This document shows positions 22,440 to 35,000 of a stretch of DNA of 64,000 nt, piece after piece. The notes under the pieces were generated by a model. That model saw only the letters and a program-made list of their open reading frames with translations. It did no database searches and had not been told where the DNA came from. The position numbers and the translations under genes were made by a program. Source of the stretch: Symbiodinium natans (taxonomy: Eukaryota > Sar > Dinophyceae > Suessiales > Symbiodiniaceae); the NCBI GenBank assembly GCA_905221605.1, contig CAJNDS010000033.1, positions 186,358-250,357 on the forward strand, read 5' to 3'. The first letter of the stretch is position 1; each line of letters opens with the position of its first letter.

Positions 22440-25400
22440 TTTCCCACATTCCAAGCACCGAGCCCAGGTTGAAGTGGGCCCTTGCCACATAGGGCCTCTC
22501 AGCGTGCAGCACATCGCACCGCATCATACCGCATCTCATCTCAGCGCATCGCAGCACATCATCGCAGCACTTGAAATGCATCCACTTCAGTGGAGATTTT
22601 GAGTCCGCTGCAGGCCCTGATGAACTACGCTGCTGGATCTTACGTGCCATCCCCTGAAACAGCCGGAGGCACTGCATCCACTCACCGGCGATGCGCATCG
22701 TGGCCGTCCGCCTCCACATGTTGCAGCAGGTCTTGATGCTGAAAGGGGTTGAAGTTCCGGTCACGTCTCGATGCCCGCAACTCTCTCCAAGTGCGCATGC
22801 TGTTGCAGTTGGGCTTTCACAAAATAGGACATTGCAGCCGAGCTGGACACTGATGGAACCACTGTGCATTACTCATGCGAATTCCATGACCTTTGCCTGG
22901 ACTTCGAATCCTGGAAAAGTCAACCCCTCCTTCAAGGGGACGCCGCAACTGCTCAACACAGCTGCAGCACAAAACATCTCCCCTCGCCCGCCCCTTCCCT
23001 CACCATGCGCCTGTAGTGCGCCAATGACAGGTCGATGTCTGACTCCTCCAGGCTTGGGACTTGATGAGTGGTGTTGAAGTTATTTCGATGTTCAGCCTTG
23101 TCGTCTCGGTTGTGGTCGCAAATTTTTCTCTTGCCAAAGGCAACAAAAAGGAACCAACGTCGAAATCCCTGCACCAAGTAGCACGAATCTGCATCAACTT
23201 GCACAGCATCCTGAGAACGCAGTGCACAGCACAGCAGCCTCACGTAATAACAAGGTTTGATATGGCTATTGCACACGGTTGTCAGTGTCTCGCTTCATCC
23301 CTAATTAACACCAAGGTTGAGTCCCTCTGGCCCCATGCATGCTCAGGCCGCACCACGTGCAAGTACATGAGGCCACGAGTACTTGCACCTCAGCAAAACC
23401 CATCCAAAACGACGATAGTTTCGCCCTTCGCGCGTCTCGTGAGCCCAGCTGTCCAAAAGCAACGACCGGTTCGCATCTGGCGAGCCCAGACGTCCAGAAG
23501 CGATGACAATGTTGCGTTTCGTGAGCCCGAAGTCCGAAATCATGATGGCAGTTTCTAAGACGGCGAGCACAGCCATCCTAGGCGAGAGTGCGATGTGCGT
23601 CCAAAATGCGTGCAAGCCAGATGAGAGTAGGTCAAATCAGATCGACAGAACTTCGCGATCTGAGTTTCTGGAGCCAGCAGAGAACTCTCAGAGACTGGCC
23701 CACACTCTGATCTGATCTCTAATTAAGCTGACCAAAAAATTCAACTGCTCTGACGTGACGTGGTGCGCGTACAGGTGGCTTTATGTACTTGGTACCTGCA
23801 CCTGGAACGGCCTCGAAATCCTAACCCTAAAAATAATCAAGCGCCTACAAACCCTAAACCCTAGAACAACCGAGAACCCTCAAACCCTGAAATCTCAAAC
23901 CAACTTGAAGAACTCTAAAGCCTTTAGGGCATGAAACCAACAACATAATCAAAAGCCTGCAAACCCTAGACCCGAAACCCTAAAAATCCTGCAAAGGCAC
24001 CCGAAAAACAATCTAACTAAGAAAACAGAGTGCACCCTAAACACGTTTATAAACCCATAAAACTCTCAAACCCTGATCACACATAAAATCCTGCAAATCC
24101 CTCACCGCAATAAACACCTAGCAAGAAACCCTGAGAACCCGAAAAAATCAAGCAACATAACAAAATGCAAAGCCTGCACACGCCAAACCGCACAAAGACC
24201 CCCAAGCACGAGGTTCAGGGTACTTACGAACCAATAATGGCTGTACTCATAACTGTACTTATAGCTGTTTTGGGGCACTTAAGGGGCCTATAAGTGGGTT
24301 ATAAGTACAGCTGTAATCGGTGAATAAGGGCCATGAAGCCCCAAGTACTGCGATCCTGGTTCTTTAGAGCTCTCGGAGCCGTCCTGTGGCACCAGCTGCC
24401 AGGTGCTGCTGGCCGCCCTGAGGCGCCAGGGAGGTTTGCCCCAGACTCTGCACCTAAAACCCTAAAACCCTAAACCCTAAAACCCTAAGACCCTAAAACC
24501 CCAAAACCCCAAAACCCCAAAACCCCAAAACCCCAAAACCCCAAAACCCCAAAACCCCAAAACCCCAAAACCCCAAAACCCCAAAACCCGAATCCCTGAA
24601 ACCGTAAAACCCCGAAACCCTAAAACCCTAAAACCACCCTAAAACCCTAAAACCACCCTAAAACCACCCTAAAAACCCTAAAAACCCTAAAACCCTAAAA
24701 CCACCCCAAAACCCTAAGACCCTCAAACCCTGAAACCCGAAAGCCCTAAGCAACGGAGAGGCGAAGGAGAAAGAGCGGAGGCCAGAAAGCGCAGCACTTT
24801 TGTCTCTGCCCGGGGCCCTGGCTCCTCGGCTTCCTTGGCGGGCTCCTTCGAAGCGGCTGGGCATCACGGCACCGCAAAAACGGGGCCTTCATGATAGTAG
24901 GCTTTAGGGTTTAGGGTCTTCATGATAGTAGGCTTTAGGGTTTAGGGTTTAGGGGTTGGGGGTTTAGGGTTTAAGGTCGAGGGTGTAGGGCTTACGGCTT
25001 CAGAATGTCTCTGATGACATTCTGAACTGTTGCAACCCACAACTAGAGCTTCTTTGTGCCTTGCTTTGCGGCTCAGACACCACGCGGCAGTCCTCCTCAA
25101 ACTCGGCCACAGCAGCGCTGCTGTGGAGGCGAAAGCCCCAACCTGGCCATTTGGGGTACTTTGCAAGAACAAGAACCTCTGCAAAACAAACAACAACTTT
25201 GCAACACTCTGGCTGGCCGTAGTAAGCGAAATCACCGAGCCGCAGCTCCTGAAAGGATCACAATCGAAAAGGGGTAGGGAAGTGTAGCTTGCGACTTCAG
25301 AGATGAAGGGCAAATTTCATGTTGTGCTCAAGCCCGAGGTGTCCGAAAAGGCGTTGCCCTGCTCGGCTGAGAGCTCGTAATGGCGCTGGGCAAAGAAGCG

Positions 25401-28400
25401 GCCCCAGCGACGCTCCTGTCGGGGCGGAGGGGAGGCAGCGCTCGTTTTTCGAAGCCATTCGAGGCCCTCGAGGCCTCAGGCTCCGCAGCATCGCTTTCGC
25501 CTGGCACGGTGCGGCTTTCGCGGTGGTCTGGTGCAGTCCGACACGGATCAACCCGCTCCGAGGGCAGACAAGGAGGAAACATTTAGCATTGCTGAGCACC
25601 CGGCTGGTATTCAGCAAAAATGATGCTGCACCTGCCGGGAAGGCTCGGGGAGCAGTCTTGGAAGTCCAGTTTCACAAAAGTATTCCAGCGGGCCGAACAA
25701 CATGCACTCGATGTTGCTTCGCTCTTCCCACATTCTACACTCACAGATTCCACTGAGTCCGAATCCAAGTCTAGAGGAAGCGGAGCCACAAACCAGATTC
25801 GGCGTTCGGGGCTCAAAATGTCGAACGATACGTGAACCACGAGCCTGAGTCAAAGAGGTGAGCTGCATTCATCTGCGCCACCTTGGCCGGAAGCGCTTGT
25901 GCCAGAACAGGACTTCAGTCTGGAGACTGATAGGGCCATAGGGCTGGGCTAGGATCGTTGGTTGAGGAATCTTTCCCCACAAAGGCAAGCAGGAGAAGAG
26001 GTTGAGAAAAGAGATCTTGCCAAGTCCTGCCTCGTGGCCAGCTTCGGCAAGCTGTAGAAAGCCTGGCAACACGCGCAAGCCCGACACAGAACTTGGCACC
26101 ACCCGCATCGCCGAAGAAACGCTCCCCTCGCATCCCTTCACATCCCAGCAAAGCGGAAGGCCGAGCAACGCCATGCAGCTGCCTCAGAACCTTTGATGCA
26201 AAGGGGTCGGAACAACACTTAGCACGATGACCGTGAGACACCTTCTGGGAGGCATGCGCCCAGCAAAGCGCGCTGTGCACTCTTCGGGGCAAATGTTTAC
26301 CAAAGGGGAAGGTCGACAGAGTCTAAGACAGTCTAACAGTACTAGGGCAGTGGTAGGGGGCAGCAAGGCGCGAACAGCGCCGGGTTCGCGACTAGGCATG
26401 CTGTCAAGCTGGACACAAGTTTGCGCAGTCGACGGGTCGACAGCGAAGTCGATGGGTCGACAGTTGGCCTGGACGTGGCCTTCCACAACCGAGGCGCTGT
26501 GCTGCTCTTGCAGGTCGTACGCCTCTCGGAGCCTGCAGCTTCCCGAACTCAGCAGGGGCGTTGGCTTCACTCAATCTGTCCTGAAACTCACCCTACACAT
26601 TCCGCATGATGCGAACAGGACAGACTGGACAGCTTCGGAGCTTTCCAGACACCCAGCTGCCCCTTTCGCATACCTCGGCTGCAAAGCAGCATGAAGGCAG
26701 CATTCAGGGCCATTGACCAAAAAAAGCACGCAGCGACACCGGCATCAACATCTGTCGTTTTTTGCGTCTCTGCACTCAACAACCTGGCACTGTTACATGT
26801 TTACTTGTTCTCCTGCACATGAGGGTGGGACAGGCGTTCGTCTAGCAAACTAAAGCCACTTGAACCTGAAACAACGTAGAAAATTGCGAAGAAGGAAAGA
26901 TCGGACAATGGGAATGAAGTTGCAGCCGGGCGTCTCGCTTGAGAAGCTCCACCGCCATTTTGCAGTTGCGGACAGCGCCGATGCCATTGAGGTGCATCAC
27001 TGCTAGCCTGTGCCCAAAGGCTGTGCAGATGCTGTGCTGCACAGCCAAACAGGGTAGAACCGGCACGCAAAAGCAAACTTTTTGCCGGCTCAGTAGCGTG
27101 TAGGCTGCAGGAGTATGGCCACGATCCAGTGCCTGAGTATACCTGGAAAGGCAGGGTCTCAGGCTGCATGACAAAGTGGAAAGCACGGTGCCGAAGACTC
27201 CGAAGACTGATAGCCCTTCCACTCTCCACTCTCCCAGACTCTCCCTCCATTCTCAGATTCCCCCCACTCTTCGGCATCTTGCGGCCGGGTTCGCCAGTGC
27301 GCAGCTCGCTGGAAGGACTGCTCCGTGCCCGTGCCCGTCAGGTACAGAGAGCCCAGGTTGAACCTGGGTTCGCGGCGTTCGCGGGCCAACTCTTGGAATC
27401 CTAAGATACCCATGCAATTCCACCAGTACACCCATACAAAAGTCCTGCCCTCTGAAACTGAGGTTACAGTCTCCAAATCTGCTCAAAAGATTGAAGGCCA
27501 AGGACATGCCGTCAGCGCTCCCGGCATGCGCAGAAAAGTTGAAGTGGCGGAATGCCTGAGCTGAAGAGACCGGTAAGCAGCTGAATTGCACTGCAACTAC
27601 CATGACTACCGTACCTCGTGCCTTGCACTGGAGCTTGACTTCTGCCAGTTCCGGCAGCAGCCCTCTTTGCCCCCATGCACTTTGGTCACACTTCTCACCC
27701 CTCGAGGCCCTCTGCAAAATGTTCTCTTGTTGCCAGAATGCCAGGTCAAAGTCCTGCGCTTGGGTTTTTGTGCCGTGGAAGTAGATGAACCCCAAGCCAT
27801 TATGGCCTGCACCGCAGCATGATACAGCATGATACGGCGTGGTGCTCGCGGACTGTGGAATCGAGCTTTTCTGTTCTATGCAGCCGGCGTCATGTCAGTG
27901 GATGTCGTGCTAGGCCAGGCTGAGCGTTTCAAGGCGGCCTGAACGTTTTCCACTACTTGCCCTGGTCGTGCCTAGAGCATCGTCACGAGACGCTGCATCT
28001 TGAAAGTATCTGTAGGCCCGATCCTTAGGATGGCATGCCTTGAAACTTCTACGATTCTCTCGAAAAGCAAACAAGCTCTGTTGTGCAAGGGTACATTGCC
28101 TCAAAGTTGTCTTGCATGAAACATCAAGCCGAAGAATTCCAAGCTCAAGTTAAGCTAAGGGACGAAGTCCTTGGTCACACCAAGCCCGAGACCTTGGAGA
28201 AGGTTAAAGGCGGGATTTCGCGCAACCGTCGCGCTTTACATAGATGTGACTGCGTGTTTGGAGGGCATGCAATCAGCATGCGATCATGCAGGCACAATCT
28301 GCATCAATTCACCTGCTCATGCAGCCAAGCTGCTGTACATATACCCTCAGTTTAGGGGCGCATGAATGGCTTGATCAGGCTTGGTGTCCTTCTGTACTGG

Positions 28401-31020
28401 CAGTGTGATGGCAGCAGCGTGCTTGAACTCGCAAGAGTCACCGCAGGCTCTCATCCAAGCTCTTCAAAACCCTACCGAATGAAATTCTCAGGCTGCGAGT
28501 GTGCCAGGAGACCCAAGAGAGCCATGGCATTGGGATGTTGCTTCCTCAGGCCGTCTTGTCACTTATTTCAGCAACAGAGTCTGAAGAGAGTGCATTGACT
28601 GCATCTCCACTCTCTACTTGAAAGACGCAGTGGATGGTTGACGTTACTTTCCCCAAACCCCAACACCTGATTCAGATCAAGCAAACAGACCAAGCAGACG
28701 GATGCTGTTTAACTGCTTAACATATCATAGGTCTGCTGAGTGGCTGCGCAGCTGTCGTGAGGTGACCCGCTGCACGCGCGTAGTTTTGGTGAAAGCCCTC
28801 CTGTCAGCAGCCACAAGTGTGGAAAGAGAGCTCACACAGTACGTACAGGTATGCGAAGTCGCCAACATAGACTACACGGAGCCCAGACAGCTGCCCCCGA
28901 TCCATCCCTATTCTGGCTCAGGCCCCGGCAAGACCCAATAAATATCGCTTGCCCACCTCGTGGCAAGATGCAGTATTTTTACACATCGAGGAGGAGAAGT
29001 CCTCGGCAGTCCTTCTTAGCACAAGATACCACACAAAGCTACCCCCTAGCTACCCCCATGCGATCCCCCCATGCGATCCCCCCATGCAGCTCGAGGGCGG
29101 CAGCTGCAACATTGGCATCTCCGCCTCGAAAGGCCACGATGCAACAGAAGAAGCCCCGAGAGGAGCTCCAGCACTTCAACTACACTCTTAGACCACGAAG
29201 GCCACGAAGGGCGTCTTAAGGGCCGTAGGAACTACGAAAAAACAACAGAGCACCCCTACGACCGAACCACACATAGGTGTGCGTACAGGGTGCTGGCAGC
29301 GATCTCAACGAAGACCGCCATCTCCTTCGCAACTTTTTGGCATGAGGTGCGTTTACGCGAGTCGGCCTTTCTTGACTTCTACTACGCCATGAGCAAGAAT
29401 CTCGGTGACATTAGGTTTCGAGATGTTTCGAGGACGAAGACTCCCATTCGGAGCAGTTGCTTGGGCTGCTCAACAAAAACTGATGCGGCAGAGCACAACG
29501 TCTAAGGCTGGGGCTGAGATGCTCATCTGACGGTCTCGATTGTCAACGCCGAGCCTCTCAGAGTGCGCTTCTCGCAGCGCGGCAAACCTGCAATCCGAAG
29601 AGTCGCTCTGACCGTGACCGTGCCTTACGAGCTCGACTGCCTTCGGCATTCCGGAGGAGTAGACCTCAAGCTTCGGAAGGCTCAGAACAACAGCCTCTTG
29701 AAAACGTCACCTGATCCCCATGTTCATGTGCCGGAAGAACTTTGCCCTGAACTCCCTGAACTCCCTGAACTCCACCAGCCTGCGCCACTCGCCGGGCCAC
29801 CTCTTATGATTTGCGCGAGCTGCGAGCGTGCTGAGGTGTTGGGTTGGGCTCGCTACTTACGTTTGGGCAGGACACCCAGTCGGGCATCAGATCATGCAAC
29901 AAAGAACGGTGCCTCGATGTAGTTGAGTGCCGCAGTGCCACAGGCTCTTGGGGCCCCAAGGCCTTGCAAATGCCTGGCAAGGGGCAGGCGATTCCAAACT
30001 ACATCAACTACATGGGAACCTAGACGGGCAGCTTGGTGGCGCATGTGAAACACATGTGCAAAGCCGACATCGCCGCATCTGGTGGGTCTTGGTATTTCTT
30101 GATTGCATACAGCTGCCTGTAGCCCATTGCCTTGGCTTGACGCTGCGACCAGAGTGAGCCCACGTCGCGCAGAAGGCTACGCTGCAGCTGCTAACGGTGC
30201 ATCTGCTGCATCTGTTGACCGAACTCGGGCCACAATGCCCACAAGTGCCCACAAGTGCCCACAAGCGCCCACAAGTGCCCACAAGTGCACACAAGTGCAC
30301 ACAAGTGCCCACCAGTGCCGCCCCGAAACCATCATGGCCCCAAGGTGCCCTGACAGCGAAGCAGCGTAGAGGTAGAGGATGCTCAGACCCTGCAAATTCT
30401 CAGATTCGAGATGCACCTTGCACTCGCATCAGCTCGCCTCGTTCTTCTGCAACTCTAGCGAAGATTCCTGCACACCAGGCCCAGGTTTCACGTGCACCCT
30501 GCATCAGCCTAGCATGGCAGCATTACTTTCGACGTCTCGGGTTCGTCGTCCCTCCTTGAGCAACCACAAAAAGGCGGTCGATATGCGGGCCTCGTCGAGG
30601 AGGTTGGCGTACAAGACCCCCAGCGCATATTGCGAGTCAGGGTCGCCGAGATCTGCTCCCGCCTGCACCAACGCCCGACAAAAGGCCTTCTTTATACGAC
30701 AGTCATACAGACAGTCATGCAGGTTACCACTGCGGCTAACTGCATTTCCTGCAGCGTAAGGTCTCTTTACGGACCTGCGACCGTTGGCGCCATGAAGCTA
30801 CCAAATCACGTTGATTGCGTTGCCCCGTTGCAAGATGACGGACAACACATGGCCTGAAACCAGTGCAGAGCCTGGGCGAGGTCCTGTGAAACCTGGCAGG
30901 AAGGAATCGAGAAGTGCATCTCGTGTGTGCTCCCGTGCTGCGCCGCCTCAGTCCCCGTGAGGTAGAGCTCCCCGAGGAGGCTTCTACAGCCACCGTATTC
31001 GGCAGCACAGCCTTGCACAG
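22440..31020 (-). CDS. Sel1-repeat protein, probable HRD3/SEL1L ERAD adaptor (many small exons)
   Basis: HRD3/SEL1L recruits misfolded glycoproteins to the HRD1 ubiquitin ligase at the ER membrane. Sel1-repeat exons on the minus strand include RSLLGELYLTGT (31020-30950), DLAQALHWFQ (30886-30857), DPDSQYALGVLYA (about 30664-30575), AYRYFQDAASRDDA (about 28040-27966), GHNGLGFIYFHGTKTQ (about 27820-27745), RFNLGSLYLTGTGTEQ (about 27385-27300), AVMHLNGIGAVRNCKMAVEL (about 27015-26940), ERGSWVSGKL (about 26672-26630), LQLAEAGHEAG (about 26062-26025) and RHYELSAEQGNA (about 25415-25345). The order and the NGLGFIY, MHLNG.GAVRNCK and AERGSW-like stretches fit HRD3/SEL1L better than generic Sel1 proteins. 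The ends are open: LEESDIDLSLAHYRRM (about 23062-23008) and ARAHFNLGSVLG (near 22485-22440) may be its last exons. No signal peptide or membrane anchor was found. Confidence 0.72.
23815..24200. repeat. Degenerate telomere-like sequence
   Basis: Scattered AAACCCTA, AAACCCTGA and AAACCCTAGA motifs in A/C-biased DNA. It looks like decayed CCCTAAA repeats and carries no coding frame I can support. Confidence 0.75.
24448..24745. repeat. Telomere-like array: CCCTAAAA and (CCCCAAAA)n
   Basis: CCCTAAAA units flank a core at about 24499-24587 of about eleven perfect CCCCAAAA units, the spirotrich-ciliate telomere unit. Variants CCACCCTAAAA follow at 24630-24710. It lies between Sel1-type exons at 25.4 and 23.0 kb. 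Confidence 0.95.
24886..24985. repeat. TTTAGGG telomere-like tract (opposite orientation) with a 31-bp direct duplication
   Basis: TTCATGATAGTAGGCTTTAGGGTTTAGGG occurs twice in tandem (from about 24888 and from about 24919), followed by degenerate TTTAGGG units. Orientation is opposite to the array 150 nt upstream. Confidence 0.92.
28490..28570 (-). CDS. Possible Sel1-type exon
   Basis: The minus strand reads KQHPNAMALLGLLAHSQ, which fits the first helix of a Sel1/TPR unit (HPxAxALLG). It lies in order between the firmer exons at 30.6 and 28.0 kb, but splice sites are not clear. Confidence 0.35.
30236..30313. repeat. 10-bp tandem repeat ACAAGTGCCC
   Basis: About eight units of CCCACAAGTG with variants GCGCCC and GCACAC. 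It gives rise to His/Leu/Cys-rich false ORFs. Confidence 0.95.
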
Positions 31021-32129
31021 AATCTGGGGGTTTACGAAAATAATAATGGACCCCAAATATAGACCAAAATAGTAGGAGATGGCAGCGTGAAACAGAGCTT
31101 GGGTTGGCTTTCATCCATATTGAACTTACAATGAACTTACATTGAACTCAACTTGCGCACGTTCCCGGATGCACAGCTTGGAACGTCGGTTTGGCGGGGG
31201 CTGACTATTCGCCTGCACAAGCTCATACTGGCTTGCTTCCACAAGCACCAAAACTGCTTGCCAGCGACCCCCTGAAAACATGAGAGTTCTGCGGTGTTCT
31301 GAGCGAGTCTGCAGTTGTGCTCTCTCCATAAAACGGCTTCTCTCATGCTGCGGCTTCTCTCATTCTGCGGCTCTCTTTCTCTTTGCGACTTATTCCCGGC
31401 TCCCCGGCTCCCGCGGCCTCTGGCTTTGGCAAGAGCCGCTTTCGCATTCCCGCGTCGCAATTCCTGCCCGGGGCCGACAAGAGGGTGCTCTTAGTGAGAA
31501 TTCTCGGTTTTTCCACCTTCAACTCCAAAGCCCGAGCCCTTGTCTACCTAAGGCAAGCCTAGGCAAACGTTCCGAGCACAAGTTGGGCCTGCAATGCCTC
31601 GAGGTGTGGGGCACCTGGTAGGCATACGTTTTGTCTTGCGACTGAGGAACCCTTGGACTTCCATAATGCCATAATGCCATGATGCTGTGATGCCGTGATG
31701 CCATGAAGGCCAGAGCATAGGCCAGAACATCAATCTAGTGCAAGAAGAGTGTGGCAAAGGGCGTTCAGGGGCCCGCCACCCAAGTTTTTGAAAGTTTCGG
31801 AATTGCGAGCATCACCAGCATCAGCCAGGCAACGGAGGCCCAAAACGGGCGGCCTCTTGCAAGGCCTGCTAAGGTTGAGCAAGAGCATGCAAGAGCCCTC
31901 TGCATTTCAGGAGGTGCCTGCTGCGACTCTCCCAAGCATCGGCCGAGGGAGAGGGGCCGAGGCGGTGGGCTGGGGCACTAGATTCACTAGATTTTCAAGG
32001 CCTTGCAGCGCCTTTCTTCCACTCATGTCTTAGACAGGGCACTTTGCTCCGGCTCTTCTGAGGTCGGTGTCGGCACATCCACATCTGCAAGACAAGCTCA
32101 ACGCTCCCAACTTGAATGAGGAAAGTCTG

Positions 32130-32290
32130 GGCAAAGTGGAACGCGGCGCATCTCTTCAAACTCAAACCAAAACTCAGACTGTGTAGCCAATCGCCTGCAA
32201 TGGGCGGTGCTGTCCAGGTGTGGAAGCCGAAGAGGTACAGCAGCCCCAGCTGGCAAAGCTCTCGCAAGAGACTCCGACATCGCTTTACAC
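32130..32290 (-). CDS. Possible upstream Sel1-type exon
   Basis: One minus-strand frame reads CQLGLLYLFG, resembling the middle of a Sel1 helix pair, about 1.1 kb upstream of the first firm Sel1 exon. It could be an N-terminal exon of the HRD3/SEL1L-like gene. The match is short and other frames are also open, so this is weak. Confidence 0.25.
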
Positions 32291-33171
32291 ATGTTCTCCC
32301 CACCTTCGCGGCAAGAAAAGCCAGCACCGTCAGAAGGACCGTCAACTGAGCGGTGGTGGCTGTAGTCTTTGGTGACTTTGGGGCTTTTAACACTTCAAGA
32401 CTTCAAGAACCCAGCTACAAACAAAACTGCAACGGACACTGAAAGCTCAGCTCTGCTCGCAGAAGCAAACCACCCGCACCATGGCCGAGGAAAGCCGAGG
32501 AAAGCTCAACACCGCATGGCTCGAACTCGTGTTGGAGGCTTGGAGGGTTGCACTTTGACAGCATACCCAGCTCAATTCATTTCGGCGATGCTCTGGGTGA
32601 GGGGTAAGCTTGACTGTGGGTTGGGGCAACACCCCAAGATCTTGACTGGGGAGTCAGTGCTTCTGCTCGAAGCATGGGGAAAGTGCCAGGACAAGCTCAG
32701 GTAAATTGTGCAGCAGTGACTCAGCAGTGTGTAGAAACTGCAGTGCTGGTCTGTGATCGGGCTGGGCTGCTCTGGTACGGGGTTTCACGAGCTTGCGTTC
32801 GGTGACTCTGGGCAAAAGGAAGCTTGAGTCATTGAGAACCAGCTAGAAGCCACATGTATCCAGGCTACAGGCCGCCTGTGGCTGCATTGCAGCCCGGAAT
32901 CTGCATCCGTAATACCAGTGTGTTGGGGCTATTGCGAGATACGTCACCACATGCTCAACGGTTCACCAGCAGAGAACGAGCCTGCAGCTATTCCGATGCT
33001 TGCAACGACTTGGCTTGCGGGTATGTTTGTGGCTGAACTGGCCAGCGTCTTCAACCCTGCGGGCTTAGAAGGCCCACATGGACCCACGGGTGCTTATGCC
33101 AGGAGCCAGGAGCCGGAGCGACTCCAACTGGAGGAGTGCTCGGGGATTGCTCTCGCGGTGCTCGCTCGCAC

Positions 33172-34942
33172 CTTCTTCTGCGCTTCCTCGAGGGAGTTGG
33201 AGAGAAGACCGGACCTTTGCCAAATATCATATGAAAAGAAGTGACACACACGCACACACAGAGGCCATCAGCCAAACAACTGCACAGCCCCTGGACCTGC
33301 CGTACCCTTTCAGGGGCCGCACTCTAGCGGAGTGTCTTCCGGCTGGCTCAGGCTCATCATATCTGGCGCCCGCTCTCTGCCCGATCTGCGCCCGCACTTG
33401 AGATAATGCATCATAAGCACAGCTCAGCAACTCTGAAACCACATGGCTTAGAAAACAAGTGAACACGTGACAGCACGTGACAGCACATGAGTGTCTCGTG
33501 ACCAACAGGGCAGTGTTGCTCATCATGTTCTTGATGTTGTCGCCTGGCAAGTCAACAGCTGGGGACCCACTGTCCTCTCAACTAAGACTCTAAGACTCTA
33601 AGGCTCAACTAAGACTCAACTCAAAAGCCTCAGCCATTCCCAAGCAAGCTGGAAGCCAATCTCTTACACCGCGCCATGCGCACCATGGCACGGCTACACG
33701 GCGGGCCTTGCAACCCTTGGACCTCTTGTTGCACAAAGACAGCAAGAAGAATGAGAATGTGAGAGGCAAGTAATCAAGCAATCAACAAGCCCGCCTCCGA
33801 AGATGCGGAAAATTGTATCATTCAAACCTCACAAAGCCGCGGGGTCGAAATACGGAAAACGCCGTCACTAGGCCCCGCGAGGGGCCTTGGCGAGTGCCGT
33901 GATGAAGCTCAGAACAGCCCTGAGACTAATTCGTTATTGCTCTCTTGCACTGTTGGCTCTTCATGCAGTGCAATCTCAGCCCTTTGATTCGCCTTTGATC
34001 TCACCCCTTTTCTCAAAAGCTTTCCACACTCACAATATGACCAACCGCCGGCTCAGCCCCGTCTCCCACACACATCGCAAAAAAAAAGCCGCCCTAAAAT
34101 AACAGAGCGCCACGTCTCAAGTGTTTACCCCAGTGCTCGGAGTGCTCGGAGCCCCGGCTGAGGAAAAACCGGGTGCTTCCAGGGTCGCCTTGTCGGGCCT
34201 CGGCTTCTGGCAGTGGCTTCTAACAGAGCCACCCTGCTCAGGAACACTGTGTTGCAAGCGAAATGAAACCAAGAAATGGCAGCGAACATCAGTTGCGGCG
34301 CCCGCTCCGTGCTGTGGGGCTGTGGGATGTGTTGGCGACTTGCAATGGTAAGGCTATGCTTGACGGCGTGCAAACTATTTCCGCATTTTTTTGCACCGAG
34401 CGGACGCCGCCTTGATGTGTATGTTGGTTTTGATTAGGGCTTTGAACTGACGCATTTAGATTGGTAGTTCGGGTTAAGCTGACATTCGCTTGGCATGAAC
34501 GCGCAGCATGCATGCAGTATATATGGTTCAGCGTCGAGCGTCCTGGCCCCCCCCCCCCCCCCCATGGTATCCCCCCCCCCCCAAGTCTACTCTACGGTCC
34601 CTAAACCCTAAACCCTAAACCCTAAACCCTAAACCCTAAAAACCCAAAACCTAAACCCTAACCCTAAACCCTAAACCTTAAGTCTTAAACCTTAACCCCT
34701 AAACCCTAAAAAACCCTGAACCCTAAACCCTAACCCTAAAACCAACCCCCAACCACACCACAGGGGGGGGGGGGGGATTCATCTTAGTACCCCATCCGCG
34801 GGCAAAACCCTAAACCCTAAACCCTAAACCCTAAACCCTAAAACCCTAAAACCCTAAAACCCTAAAAAACCCTAAACCCTAAACCCTAAACCCTAAAACC
34901 CTAAAACCAACCCCCAACCACACCACAGGGGGGGGGGGGGGT

Positions 34943-35000
<58 letters not shown>

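Noticed and set aside
30236-30313. Regular short repeats that could suggest a CRISPR array
   Set aside because: The 10-bp units are contiguous with no spacers, and the context is eukaryotic; it is a minisatellite.
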